Positions 19,409 through 28,860 of a DNA stretch of 64,000 nt are shown one piece after another. The position numbers were made by a program, and so were the translations under genes. The stretch's first letter is position 1. Each line of letters starts with the position of its first letter. Origin of the DNA: Bartonella taylorii 8TBB (GTDB lineage Bacteria > Pseudomonadota > Alphaproteobacteria > Rhizobiales > Rhizobiaceae); the NCBI RefSeq assembly GCF_902825155.1, contig NZ_CADEAG010000001.1, forward strand, positions 372,001 to 436,000. The letters are read 5' to 3'. The notes under the pieces are model-generated. The model made no database searches, was not told where the DNA came from, and was given only the letters and a program-made list of their open reading frames with translations.

Positions 19409-20131
19409 TCACACTTCGTGGAAACGATAGCCTACACCATAAAGTGTTTCAATCATTGCAAAGTCATCATCCACTTGTTTAAACTTTTTACGCAGACGTT
19501 TAATGTGGCTATCGATGGTACGGTCATCTACATAGACCTGATCACTATAGGCAGCATCCATCAAGGCATCACGACTTTTTACAACTCCTGGTCTTTGTGC
19601 TAGAGTCTGCAGAATCAAAAATTCTGTGACGGTCAGTATAACAGGTTTATCTTTCCATGTACAGGTGTGGCGCTCTTGATCCATCACAAGATCTCCGCGT
19701 TTAAGAGAAGAGGTGGGGGAGGCTCCCGTTACGAGCGGTTGATTACGTGCATTAGAACGGCGCAAAATAGCTTTTACGCGCTCAATGAGAAGACGTTGAG
19801 AGAAAGGTTTGGTAATAAAATCGTCAGCGCCCATTTTAAGACCAAACAACTCATCGATTTCATCATCCTTAGAGGTAAGAAAAATAACTGGAATATCAGA
19901 TTTTTGACGCAATCGGCGCAAAAGTTCCATTCCATCCATACGGGGCATTTTAATATCAAAAATAGCTAAATGTGGAGGATGAAGTGTTAGACCTTTGAGG
20001 GCAGATGCTCCATCTGTATAACTTTCAACCCGATAGCCTTCTGTCTCAAGCGCAAAAGATAAAGATGTCAAGATATTACGATCATCATCAACAAGTACAA
20101 TCGTTTGCGTGATTGCTGGTGTATCTTTCAT
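19409..20131 (-). CDS. batR: Response regulator BatR (ChvI/BvrR, OmpR family)
   Basis: A 240-residue OmpR-family regulator. The receiver domain (about 10-125) has the acidic cluster VDDD and the phospho-acceptor Asp59 in [13 protein letters not shown]; the C-terminal winged helix (about 145-238) contains [17 protein letters not shown] and ends LYGVGYRF. It lies 24 bases upstream of batS and heads the batR-batS-hprK-EIIA-ptsH unit. In Bartonella and relatives this regulator activates virulence functions such as type IV secretion genes. In several rhizobia pckA lies divergently upstream; here the divergent neighbour is a BON-LysM gene. Confidence 0.93.
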   Translation of the reverse strand: MKDTPAITQTIVLVDDDRNILTSLSFALETEGYRVESYTDGASALKGLTLHPPHLAIFDIKMPRMDGMELLRRLRQKSDIPVIFLTSKDDEIDELFGLKMGADDFITKPFSQRLLIERVKAILRRSNARNQPLVTGASPTSSLKRGDLVMDQERHTCTWKDKPVILTVTEFLILQTLAQRPGVVKSRDALMDAAYSDQVYVDDRTIDSHIKRLRKKFKQVDDDFAMIETLYGVGYRFHEV

Positions 20132-20508
20132 GGCTTCTTAGACCTTTCTATTGTCGTGGTAGCAAACTACTCACGCTATTTATATGGGAGTTCACATTTT
20201 TTTTGCAAAACAAATATGATACAAATTGTAGCAAAGTAAAAACCCTTTCATTTTTGCGGTAAAAGCTTGTTTTATCTTTGCAATTTTATAATGTTTTTGC
20301 GCGTGTTAAGATCCCTTTGCTTGAGAGAAAATTTTTATAAAGGCGTTTTTTATCAACATTTATGGTTATATTTGTCCCATAATTGAACAGATTTGTTTTT
20401 GATTGTTGAAGTTTAGAAAAACTGCCTATTTCTTTTAAAGGGCAAAGAAAAGAGTGTGGTGATATATGTGTAAAAAATTTACTTCCACTGCAGGCAAAGG
20501 AGGCCATA
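20132..20508. other. Divergent regulatory region between batR and the BON-LysM gene
   Basis: About 375 AT-rich bases. It must hold the promoters for both genes, but no single promoter or operator stands out enough to call. No coding remnant is recognised. Confidence 0.4.
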
Positions 20509-20964
20509 ATGGGATTTTTTAATTTTATAAAAACGGTTGGTGAAAAGCTAGGTATTGGCGATCATGAGCCAGAAGAAAAAGATTTTAAAGCTGCATTTGA
20601 TAATTTTCAATTGGGCACGGAAAAAGTAAATATACAGGTTGAAAACGGTAAAGCTATTTTAAGTGGTGAGGTTCCAGATAGGGAAACATTTGAAAAAGCA
20701 CTTTTGGTTGTTGGCAATTCGCAGGGTATTTCTTCTGTTGATATTGACCAATTAAAGATTGCAGATACTGCGCCTGTGAAGGCTTCTCGCTTTTATGAGG
20801 TTAAATCTGGTGATAATCTTTGGAAAATTGCCGAAGAAGTTTATGGAAAAGGGCAGGGTGATAAAAACACCTTTATTTTTGAAGCGAATAAGCCAATGCT
20901 AAAATCTCCAGATAAAATTTATCCGGGGCAAGTTTTGCGTATTCCTGAACTTAACCGCGCTTAA
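20509..20964 (+). CDS. BON-LysM domain protein (Kbp/YgaU-like)
   Basis: A 151-residue protein with an N-terminal BON domain (about 22-85) and a C-terminal LysM domain (about 97-148) that begins YEVKSGDNLWKIAEEVYG and ends IYPGQVLRIPEL. The layout and length match E. coli Kbp (YgaU), a potassium-binding protein, and similar stress-induced proteins. There is no signal peptide, so despite the peptidoglycan-type LysM it may be cytoplasmic. A strong AAGGAGG precedes the ATG. The potassium role is transferred from the family and is not proven here. Confidence 0.88.
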   Translation: MGFFNFIKTVGEKLGIGDHEPEEKDFKAAFDNFQLGTEKVNIQVENGKAILSGEVPDRETFEKALLVVGNSQGISSVDIDQLKIADTAPVKASRFYEVKSGDNLWKIAEEVYGKGQGDKNTFIFEANKPMLKSPDKIYPGQVLRIPELNRA

Positions 20965-21017
20965 ATAATAAGACAGAAGATAAGTTTTTTATTTTTTTAC
21001 AGTATATTTCACAGCAT

Positions 21018-21063
21018 TAAATAAAAATGAGAAGTGCTGAAAAAATTTCCATACTTCTCATTT
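21018..21063 (-). terminator. Terminator of the copper chaperone gene
   Basis: An 11-base perfect inverted repeat, AAATGAGAAGT (21025-21035) and ACTTCTCATTT (21053-21063), is followed on the minus strand by TTATTTAA. It lies between two converging genes and fits termination of the minus-strand copper chaperone transcript. Confidence 0.65.
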
Positions 21064-21089
21064 ATCGATATAAGTAATGATAAAAGAAC

Positions 21090-21644
21090 TTAATTTGTAG
21101 GTGCTGATTTGGGAGGTGATTTTCCTACCATAGCGTTTACAGAGAAATCAATGTCAACAGTTCCTGCTTTTTCAAACGTCAATTTTGCGCTAATTTTGTC
21201 ACCTAGTTTGAATGGTTGTGAAAGCCCCATGAACATAATATGATCACCCCCAGGCTTAAGGGTGATTTCACCATTACCTGGAATTTCAATGCCATGATGC
21301 ATATTTTCCATTTTCATGATATCGTTAACGACTGCCATAGAATGGATTTCTGTTGTTTGTACTCCTTTTGTTGAAATAGAAATCAAACGATCTGGGGTAT
21401 TACCGTGATTAATGATGTAGAGATAACCACTGCCAACTTTTATACCTCTAGGTGTTGCGCGTGTCCAGGGATGAAGGATTTCTATGTCTCCAACTTTATA
21501 TTGCTGAGCGGTTGCGGATAGAGTTATGCAAGCAAAGAAAAGAGCACACACGACATTTATGATAGCTTTTTTAAATGGATATTGTGTGTGGGTTGTATAC
21601 TCAGATACGAGCTTTTTTGTTTCCTCGATGATAAATGTCATCAT
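21090..21644 (-). CDS. Periplasmic copper chaperone PCu(A)C
   Basis: A 184-residue exported protein. The N-terminal region contains a hydrophobic segment (about 30-47 from the chosen start, VVCALFFACITLSATA) compatible with a signal peptide that has an unusually long n-region. The mature part has the DUF461 pattern: HPWTRATP, a Met/His-rich stretch with IHSMAVVNDIMKM and MENMHHG, and GGDHIMFMGL. These residues bind Cu(I), which family members deliver to cytochrome oxidase CuA sites. The start at 21644 is chosen because GGAGG lies eight bases upstream; the frame extends to 21671. Confidence 0.88.
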   Translation of the reverse strand: MMTFIIEETKKLVSEYTTHTQYPFKKAIINVVCALFFACITLSATAQQYKVGDIEILHPWTRATPRGIKVGSGYLYIINHGNTPDRLISISTKGVQTTEIHSMAVVNDIMKMENMHHGIEIPGNGEITLKPGGDHIMFMGLSQPFKLGDKISAKLTFEKAGTVDIDFSVNAMVGKSPPKSAPTN

Positions 21645-21671
21645 TGATTTACCCTCCTTCATCAGATTCAC

Positions 21672-22335
21672 TTTTTAATGCTTCCTTTTATTTTTAGCAG
21701 AGTTTTTGTTCAAAATAAAAGAAACAATTACTAGGGTTATATGGATAAGGATAGAAAAGCATAGATCTGATTTAAAGTGACGGTACATTTAAAAACGAAG
21801 AAGGCATTCTTAGTATATTTGCAAATCTCATATGCATATAAAGAAAAGATCATGTCGAGGCATTGAAAGCGTGGTCTTCAAATAGCAGAGAGCAATTAGG
21901 GGCTCGGAAGTAGAGTTGTTAAGGGTAGATTAACAAAAAATATCTTTGTAAACGCTATATTTGGAAAGATAAGGTTTAACACTATAGGTAGGTGATATAA
22001 GACACATCACATCTATTGGTCGTATAAAGATATGGTAGTTACTATAGAGGTTTGGCTAAGGAAGTCGTGATATTTGTGGTATAAGTCATTTACTTATGGC
22101 AATATTGTAAGAAAGTTCTCTTATCAGAATTTCATGTGACTATGAGAGACTAAGGGGAAATGTGTAATTATTACCTTTATTTTGCCAATTTTTATAGGAC
22201 AATATATTATTATGAACATTGTAAGGAAGATATGCTATGATGTTCGTATTCTTAGTATAGAGGGCATTTGCACTTAAGTAAAATGCCTATTTTTAAAGAA
22301 AAATTTTATTTTGAGAATGTTTCTCTCGTTATTCT
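21672..22335. other. Long gene-free stretch upstream of dnaK
   Basis: About 660 bases with stops in all frames. No recognisable gene remnant, tRNA or repeat is seen, and base composition is like other spacers in the window. Confidence 0.4.
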
Positions 22336-22364
22336 CTTGTAGCGATAAGAGCCTGTTCTTATAT
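22336..22364 (+). promoter_or_regulatory. Candidate dnaK promoter (RpoH-like)
   Basis: CTTGTA (22336-22341), 17 bases and TTATAT (22359-22364) resemble the alphaproteobacterial heat-shock sigma pattern CTTGAA-N17-CYATAT with mismatches. Shifted by one, it also reads as a sigma-70 box pair (TTGTAG, TATATA). It lies 144 bases before the dnaK ATG. Confidence 0.4.
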
Positions 22365-22507
22365 ACGGAGCAGAAAGGCTTGTTGCGACTTGCAGTTTAT
22401 TGTTTGTATAATTTGAAGTGAGATGCAGGCTTTAAGTGTTATGAGGAGCTGTCTTAGAAAAATGCTTGATAAAGGTTGAGGTAGCTTGCTGGAATGGAGA
22501 TTATAAT

Positions 22508-24400
22508 ATGGCAAAAGTAATTGGTATTGATTTGGGGACAACTAACTCTTGTGTCGCTGTTATGGATGGCAAAAACGCAAGGGTTATTGAAAATTCAGAA
22601 GGAGCGCGGACAACACCTTCTGTTGTTGCCTTTACTGATGGGGGAGAGCGGCTTGTTGGGCAACCTGCTAAACGGCAAGCGGTTACGAATCCTGAAGGGA
22701 CGGTTTTTGCAGTTAAGCGCTTGATTGGCCGTCGTTTTGATGACCCCATGGTTGAAAAAGATAAAGCACTTGTGCCTTATAAGATTGTTAAAGGTGACAA
22801 TGGTGATGCGTGGGTTGAAGAAGCGGGTAAAAAATATTCTCCATCACAAATTTCCGCTATGATTTTGCAAAAGATGAAAGAAACGGCAGAGTCTTATCTT
22901 GGTGAAAAAGTTGAGCAAGCGGTTATTACGGTTCCTGCGTATTTCAATGATGCACAACGTCAAGCTACTAAAGATGCAGGTAAAATTGCTGGGCTTGAAG
23001 TTTTGCGGATTATCAATGAGCCGACAGCTGCTGCTCTGGCATATGGTTTGGATAAAAAAGACGGAAAAACCATTGCTGTTTATGACCTTGGTGGCGGTAC
23101 ATTCGATATTTCTGTGTTGGAAATTGGAGATGGGGTTTTTGAAGTTAAGTCGACCAATGGAGATACTTTTTTGGGCGGTGAAGATTTTGACATGCGCTTG
23201 GTCGGTTATTTTGCCGATGAATTTAAGAAAGAACAAGGCATTGATCTAAAAAATGATAAATTAGCATTGCAGCGTTTAAAAGAAGCGGCAGAAAAAGCAA
23301 AGATTGAACTTTCTTCTTCACAACAAACTGAAGTCAATTTGCCATTTATTACGGCAGATCAATCTGGTCCCAAGCATTTAACAATGAAATTGACTCGGGC
23401 GAAATTCGAATCTCTCGTTGATGATTTGGTCCAACGCACTATTGAGCCGTGTAAAGCCGCGTTGAAAGATGCAGGATTGAAAGCGGGTGAGATTGACGAA
23501 GTTGTTTTAGTGGGTGGTATGACACGTATGCCAAAGATTCAAGAAGTTGTGCAGAGCTTCTTTGGCAAAGATCCACACAAAGGTGTTAATCCCGATGAAG
23601 TTGTCGCAATGGGGGCTGCTATTCAAGGGGGGGTATTGCAGGGTGATGTAAAAGACGTATTGCTCTTGGATGTAACGCCTTTATCTTTGGGTATTGAAAC
23701 ATTGGGTGGCGTTTTTACACGTCTCATTGAACGCAATACCACTATACCAACTAAAAAATCACAAGTTTTTTCAACAGCTGATGATAATCAGAATGCTGTG
23801 ACTATTCGTGTTTTCCAAGGTGAACGCGAAATGGCTAACGATAACAAGTTACTAGCTCAATTTGATCTTGTTGGTATTCCACCAGCGCCGCGTGGTATGC
23901 CTCAAATTGAGGTTACTTTTGATATTGATGCGAATGGCATTGTAAATGTTTCGGCTAAGGATAAAGGAACTGGTAAAGAGCATCAAATCCGTATTCAAGC
24001 ATCAGGTGGTTTAAGTGATGCTGACATAGAAAAAATGGTAAAGGATGCAGAAGAGCACGCGGTTGAAGACAAAAAGCGCCGTGAAGGTATTGAAGCGAGA
24101 AATAAAGCAGAAGCTCTTATCCATACAACTGAAAAATCGCTAAAAGAATATGGTGATAAGGTATCAGCTGAAGATAAGAGCCAAATTGAAACTGCAATAT
24201 CTGATTTGAAGTCTGCACTTGATAGCTCAGATGCTGAAGAAGTAACAGCAAAAATGCAGAAATTAGCAGAAGTGAGTATGAAGCTCGGACAGGCTATGTA
24301 TGAAGCTTCACAAGCAGCAACAGATAACACCGAAACAGATACTAAGGATGATGATGTTGTCGACGCTGATTTTGAAGAAATTAATGACAAGAAGAAATAG
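22508..24400 (+). CDS. dnaK: Chaperone DnaK (Hsp70)
   Basis: DnaK binds exposed hydrophobic peptides in an ATP-controlled cycle with DnaJ and GrpE. The 630-residue protein starts [20 protein letters not shown], the canonical nucleotide-binding beginning. It continues with [20 protein letters not shown] and [10 protein letters not shown], the substrate-binding domain, and an acidic tail ending in [12 protein letters not shown]. The start is at 22508, 42 bases inside the longer frame, because it gives the invariant N-terminus and has GGAG just upstream. It is followed by a strong terminator, then dnaJ. Confidence 0.97.
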   Translation: MAKVIGIDLGTTNSCVAVMDGKNARVIENSEGARTTPSVVAFTDGGERLVGQPAKRQAVTNPEGTVFAVKRLIGRRFDDPMVEKDKALVPYKIVKGDNGDAWVEEAGKKYSPSQISAMILQKMKETAESYLGEKVEQAVITVPAYFNDAQRQATKDAGKIAGLEVLRIINEPTAAALAYGLDKKDGKTIAVYDLGGGTFDISVLEIGDGVFEVKSTNGDTFLGGEDFDMRLVGYFADEFKKEQGIDLKNDKLALQRLKEAAEKAKIELSSSQQTEVNLPFITADQSGPKHLTMKLTRAKFESLVDDLVQRTIEPCKAALKDAGLKAGEIDEVVLVGGMTRMPKIQEVVQSFFGKDPHKGVNPDEVVAMGAAIQGGVLQGDVKDVLLLDVTPLSLGIETLGGVFTRLIERNTTIPTKKSQVFSTADDNQNAVTIRVFQGEREMANDNKLLAQFDLVGIPPAPRGMPQIEVTFDIDANGIVNVSAKDKGTGKEHQIRIQASGGLSDADIEKMVKDAEEHAVEDKKRREGIEARNKAEALIHTTEKSLKEYGDKVSAEDKSQIETAISDLKSALDSSDAEEVTAKMQKLAEVSMKLGQAMYEASQAATDNTETDTKDDDVVDADFEEINDKKK

Positions 24401-24430
24401 TGTAAGCAAATGTATTGATTAATTAATAAA

Positions 24431-24463
24431 CCCAGCCTTTGAGATATAAGGCTGGGCTTTGTT
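24431..24463 (+). terminator. Factor-independent terminator between dnaK and dnaJ
   Basis: CCCAGCCTT (24431-24439) and AAGGCTGGG (24448-24456) form a 9-bp stem with an 8-base loop, followed by CTTTGTT. It probably ends or attenuates dnaK transcription before dnaJ. Confidence 0.8.
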
Positions 24464-24560
24464 ATTTGAGATGAGTTGCAACTTTTTTGCTAAAAATATA
24501 AATTGAAAACAAATATTTTATCCATGAAGATGGATGACGAAAAATTATCAGGAATACATG

Positions 24561-25706
24561 ATGAAAGTAGATTATTATGAAATTCTTGGCGTGACTCGCG
24601 AATGTGATGATAAAAAGTTGAAATCTGCTTTTCGTAAGCTGGCAATGCAATATCATCCTGATCGCAACGCAGGGGATAAAGAAGCAGAACGAAAATTTAA
24701 GGAAATTGGTGAAGCTTATGAAGTCCTGAAAGATCCTCAAAAACGTGCTGCTTATGACCGATTTGGTCATGCAGCTTTTGAAAATAATGGCCGCGAGGGA
24801 GCAAATCCCTTTAGTGGTTTTGCTGCCAGCGGTGGATTCTCCGACATTTTCGAAGATTTTTTTGGCGAAATTATGGGAGGGGCACACCGTAAGCGTCATG
24901 ATGGGCGCGAGCGTGGTGCTGATCTAAGTTATAATATGGAAGTGACTTTGGAAGAAGCATTTTCAGGAAAAACCGCACAAATTAATATTCCGAGTTCTGT
25001 TACATGTGATATCTGTGAAGGATCAGGTGCGAAAAAGGGTTCTAAGCCGCAAGTTTGTGGAACTTGTCATGGATCTGGTCGTGTGCGTGCTGCACAAGGT
25101 TTCTTTTCTATTGAGCGAACATGTCCTGCATGTCATGGACGTGGCGAAACCATTACGGACCCATGCCCAAAATGTCAGGGAACAAGACGGGTGGAAAAAA
25201 ACCGTTCATTGAGCGTGAATATTCCAGCTGGTATTGAAGATGGTACGCGTATTCGTCTTTCTGGTGAGGGAGACGCTGGCATTCGTGGTGGTCCTAGCGG
25301 TGATCTTTATATTTTTCTTTCTGTTAAACCGCATGAGTTTTTTCAGCGAGAAGGGGCAGATCTTCATTGTCGTGTTCCTATTTCGATGGTGAAAGCTGCT
25401 TTAGGAGGTGAGTTTGAGGTTTCTGACCTTAGTGGTGTCAAAGCGCGTGTTAAGGTTCCAGAAGGGACACAAAATGGGCGTCAGTTCCGCCTTAGGGGAA
25501 AAGGAATGCCCATGTTGCGTCGTCAGCAAGAAAGAGGTGATCTTTATATCCATATCACTATTGAAACACCACAAAAACTGACACAAGAGCAACGCGAATT
25601 ATTGCAAGAATTTGAGAAGCTTTCAAATCATGAGAATTCACCACAAGCGCACGGTTTTTTTTCACGTATGAAAGAATTTTTTGAAAATATCTCGGGACAA
25701 AATTAA
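24561..25706 (+). CDS. dnaJ: Chaperone DnaJ (Hsp40)
   Basis: DnaJ delivers clients to DnaK and stimulates its ATPase. The 381-residue class A protein has the J domain with HPD in YHPDRNAG (about 33-40), a Gly/Phe-rich stretch (about 78-110), and four CxxCxGxG-type zinc repeats ([32 protein letters not shown]) at about 150-215. The client-binding C-terminal domains follow. The start [11 protein letters not shown] at 24561 fits the family; an ATG directly before it (24558) is equivalent. AGGA lies seven bases upstream. The terminator after dnaK suggests partly independent expression. Confidence 0.96.
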   Translation: MKVDYYEILGVTRECDDKKLKSAFRKLAMQYHPDRNAGDKEAERKFKEIGEAYEVLKDPQKRAAYDRFGHAAFENNGREGANPFSGFAASGGFSDIFEDFFGEIMGGAHRKRHDGRERGADLSYNMEVTLEEAFSGKTAQINIPSSVTCDICEGSGAKKGSKPQVCGTCHGSGRVRAAQGFFSIERTCPACHGRGETITDPCPKCQGTRRVEKNRSLSVNIPAGIEDGTRIRLSGEGDAGIRGGPSGDLYIFLSVKPHEFFQREGADLHCRVPISMVKAALGGEFEVSDLSGVKARVKVPEGTQNGRQFRLRGKGMPMLRRQQERGDLYIHITIETPQKLTQEQRELLQEFEKLSNHENSPQAHGFFSRMKEFFENISGQN

Positions 25707-26145
25707 TGAATGTGCATAGCAATTTTTGGAAAAATGAACATTTTTTCTTTCTTAAAGAAAAAACGGTTAGATCTTTTTAAGATGTTTTTCTGTCGTTATC
25801 TGTATATGGCTTCAGCTACTAGGGCTATAACGAACAGAAGAAAAAATTGAATGATTTTACAGCTCTCTTCAAGGAATTTTGTATAGTCTAAGGGTACAGA
25901 ACTATATTGTGCTACAGGTTTTTTGATGTAGCGCTGTACTGGCTGGTGTTATCATTTATTTGCTAGTTTCTAGTATTATAGCTATTTGTACATTGAGATG
26001 GTTCATAAGAAATATTTTTAGTCTTTTTTTAACGGTTTTATCTACATGCCAATACCACTTGTAATGTGTAAGCGAGCGGTTTTTATTGATTCATCATAAA
26101 AAGTGGTTAGAAATGGAGAGAATATCTCTGCATGAGGGGGCGCAT
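25707..26145. other. Gene-free stretch downstream of dnaJ
   Basis: About 440 bases with no supported gene. A run resembling a T-rich weak hairpin (TTTCTTTCTTAAAGAAA, about 25743-25770) may end dnaJ transcription. Nothing else is recognised. Confidence 0.35.
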
Positions 26146-26174
26146 TTAAGTTAAAATGATAATCATTATAAAAT
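26146..26174 (+). promoter_or_regulatory. Promoter with a Fur-type palindrome in its spacer
   Basis: TTAAGT (26146-26151), a 17-base spacer and TAAAAT (26169-26174) form a plausible promoter. The spacer contains AATGATAATCATT (26155-26167), a perfect 13-base palindrome matching the core of the classical Fur box. This position suits metal-dependent repression. No gene follows closely; argB starts 365 bases later. Confidence 0.5.
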
Positions 26175-26180
26175 TTTATT

Positions 26181-26346
26181 TTCATCCTATAAAATCAATG
26201 ATTGTATATATCTATATTCATTGTTAAAGATCCATAGGGTAAAATCACTGAGTTAAGTGTACAGCGTGGCTTAAAAATTATTCTGAATTCTGCTTCCAAG
26301 TTTTATACATGAGGTCATAAAACAATGGCGTTTTTTTACGCCTATT
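26181..26346 (+). ncRNA. Candidate iron-regulated small RNA (hypothetical)
   Basis: From the Fur-box promoter, a transcript of about 165 bases would end at the small hairpin GGCGT (26327-26331), six T, ACGCC (26338-26342), followed by TATTTTGTTT. No conserved open frame lies inside. The inference rests only on promoter-operator-terminator spacing. Confidence 0.3.
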
Positions 26347-26538
26347 TTGTTTAATTTTTAAATGATAATTCTTTTTAAGAAAGCTGCTTTTTTTCATCTC
26401 GTTATTACTTTGGTGGTAATTTAAAGGAAAAAGGACGTTTTTCAGAAGGATGGATAAAGTAAAACTTGTTTTAAAATTTGGTTTCACTTTTCCTAAACTT
26501 TACTAAGAAAGGGTAAAAAGTGATGAGGAGGCCCTTCA

Positions 26539-27444
26539 ATGGATGATGTTGAAAACGATGTTGCAGATGTTTTTGAAAAACAAGCAGCATTTTTATCGTC
26601 TGCTTTACCTTATATGCAAAAATATGAAAATGAAACCGTCGTTGTAAAATATGGTGGTCACGCTATGGGTGATCCTGCTTTGGGGCGAGCGTTTGCGCGT
26701 GATATTGCTCTGTTGAAGCAATCAGGAATTAATCCCGTTGTTGTTCATGGTGGAGGTCCTCAAATTGCAGAAATTTTGATGAAAATGGGAATTGAGTCAC
26801 GGTTTGAAAATGGTTTACGCGTAACCGATGAGCGGATTGTGGAAGTGGTTGAAATGGTTTTGGCAGGCTCCATAAACAAGGAAATAGTCGCTCTCATCAA
26901 TGCAGAGGGTGAATGGGCAATAGGGTTGTGCGGCAAGGATGGCAATATGGTTTTTGCCGAAAAGGCATATAAAACTATAATTGATCCCGATTCACATATT
27001 GAACGTGTTTTAGATTTGGGATTTGTTGGTGAACCTGTTGAAGTTGATCGCACATTACTGGATCTTTTGGCATGTTCTGAAATGATTCCAGTTCTTGCTC
27101 CTGTAGCTCCAGGTCGCGATGGTAAAACCTATAATATTAATGCTGATATTTTTGCTGGAGCCATTGCCGGTGCATTAGAGGCCAAACGCCTTTTGTTTCT
27201 AACAGATGTTTCTGGTGTCTTAGATAAACAGGGTAAACTTTTAAAGAAATTGACAATTTCTGAAGCTGAAAATCTTATCAAAAATGGAACAATTTCAGAT
27301 GGTATGATTCCAAAGGTAGAGACTTGTATGAAAGCCCTTCAAAATGGTGTCGAAGGTGTTGTTATTCTAAATGGCAAAACTCCCCATTCTGTCTTGCTAG
27401 AGCTGTTCACCGAACAGGGAGCGGGAACGCTTATTGTTCCATAA
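26539..27444 (+). CDS. argB: Acetylglutamate kinase
   Basis: ArgB phosphorylates N-acetyl-L-glutamate, the second step of arginine synthesis. The 301-residue protein has [11 protein letters not shown] (nucleotide-binding), [10 protein letters not shown] (substrate loop), [13 protein letters not shown], and [11 protein letters not shown], then KVETCMKAL near the end, as in the amino acid kinase family. A strong GAGGAGG precedes the ATG. No other arginine biosynthesis gene is in this window, so it stands alone here; whether the organism has a complete pathway cannot be seen. The transporter gene that follows is close enough to be co-transcribed. Confidence 0.95.
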   Translation: MDDVENDVADVFEKQAAFLSSALPYMQKYENETVVVKYGGHAMGDPALGRAFARDIALLKQSGINPVVVHGGGPQIAEILMKMGIESRFENGLRVTDERIVEVVEMVLAGSINKEIVALINAEGEWAIGLCGKDGNMVFAEKAYKTIIDPDSHIERVLDLGFVGEPVEVDRTLLDLLACSEMIPVLAPVAPGRDGKTYNINADIFAGAIAGALEAKRLLFLTDVSGVLDKQGKLLKKLTISEAENLIKNGTISDGMIPKVETCMKALQNGVEGVVILNGKTPHSVLLELFTEQGAGTLIVP

Positions 27445-27478
27445 GATATACGGAAAAATTGGAGGAGAAAAACCTTTC

Positions 27479-28387
27479 ATGACTAATATAAAACAGTTGA
27501 AACATCCTTTATTAAGCAAGCCAGAATTAGCATTATTTATTGCAACAATATTGTGGGGCATTACATTTTTAGTAATTCATATCGCAGTACGTTATAGCGG
27601 TCCTCTCTTTTTTGTGGGATTTCGTTTTATTATTGCATCGCTTATATGTGGGGCAATTTTTTGGCGCTCTATGAAAGATATAACTGTTTATGAAACTTTT
27701 GCTGGAATGGCTATTGGTTTGGGAATGTTTCTGGGTTACGCTTTGCAAGCTATGGGACTGCAAACCATTATGAGTAGTCAGTCGGCTTTTATTACGGCGC
27801 TTTATGTCCCTATAGTTCCAATATTGCAATGGATTGTTTTTAAAAAGCCACCCCGTTTAGCTTGTTGGATTGGTATTATTTTCGCTTTTATTGGTCTTGT
27901 ACTTATTTCTGGTCAAAAGCCGGGAAGTTTTGATTTTTCAAAAGGTGAAATTCTCACTTTGTTAGGTGCTTTAGCAATTGCTGCAGAGGTTATACTCATT
28001 GGAATGTTTGCTAACAAGGTTGATAGCCGGCGTGTAACGATTATGCAGTTATTTTTTAGTGGTCTTTTGTCATTTCTTTGTATGCCTTTGATGGGTGAAA
28101 GCATTCCTGAATTTTCGTGGGTATGGCTGAGTATCGGTATAGGATTGGCATTGATGAGTGCTATCATTCAATTGGCGATGAATTGGGCACAAAAGTCTAT
28201 TTCGCCTACACGTGCAACACTCATTTACGCGGGTGAACCTGTATGGGCTGGCATTGTTGGGCGTTTAGCTGGTGAGCGTTTGTCTCCTTTGGCTTTGTTT
28301 GGGGGAGTGCTCATCTTGATTGGGATTGTCGTGGCTGAATTACAACCTTCACAATGGCGGAAAAAAGATAAAGTGAGAAAAAACTGA
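27479..28387 (+). CDS. DMT-family (EamA) transporter
   Basis: A 302-residue integral membrane protein with ten predicted helices in two EamA repeats (about 15-150 and 160-295), typical of drug/metabolite transporters. Features include LWGITFLVIH in helix 1 and SPTRATLIYAGEPVWAGIVG near the end of the second repeat. The substrate is unknown; relatives export amino acids or metabolites. The frame reaches back to 27434, overlapping argB, but the ATG at 27479 is preceded by GGAGGAG and starts a normal N-terminus. It is probably the second gene of an argB operon. Confidence 0.85.
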   Translation: MTNIKQLKHPLLSKPELALFIATILWGITFLVIHIAVRYSGPLFFVGFRFIIASLICGAIFWRSMKDITVYETFAGMAIGLGMFLGYALQAMGLQTIMSSQSAFITALYVPIVPILQWIVFKKPPRLACWIGIIFAFIGLVLISGQKPGSFDFSKGEILTLLGALAIAAEVILIGMFANKVDSRRVTIMQLFFSGLLSFLCMPLMGESIPEFSWVWLSIGIGLALMSAIIQLAMNWAQKSISPTRATLIYAGEPVWAGIVGRLAGERLSPLALFGGVLILIGIVVAELQPSQWRKKDKVRKN

Positions 28388-28860
28388 TTAACTTTGCTTT
28401 CTTCTGTCATGATTTTATTTTGTGATGTTTTTGTTTGAAGAGATTCCATTTTTGCTTTTTTTCAAAGAAGTTAAAGAGGCTCTAGGTGCTTTTTCACTTT
28501 TAAAAGAAGAAGCTCCTTAAAGAGTATAGTTTTTTTTATTTTGTATAAAATTGATAAAAAAAGCGAGTTATTGTGTAAAAATAGAAAACAGCGCTTTTTG
28601 CAAATTTTATTACAAGTCTGAATTTTATACATATTTCTAATATTGTACGGGCATATTGAGTGATAAGATCAACGAATATGAAAAAATGAAGAGCATCACT
28701 TTTAATCATGGGCATTGCATTTAGCAAACAAAAGCTTCATTTTTTAAGTTATGGGGAGTTGTGTTTTGAGAAGCTCTTTTCATTTATATTTTCTTGAAAG
28801 GTTTTCAAAGAGGTGTAATTGGTCTTTGCGTTTTGTGCTATTCTTTGCTAAATCGCCCGT
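28388..28860. other. Gene-free stretch upstream of lepA
   Basis: About 470 AT-rich bases without recognisable genes. No clear Shine-Dalgarno sequence precedes the lepA ATG at its end, and no strong promoter could be picked out. Confidence 0.35.

Noticed and set aside
26278-26487. Minus-strand 69-codon frame downstream of dnaJ
   Set aside because: Lys/Asn-rich composition typical of AT-rich spacer, no ribosome site, no family resemblance.
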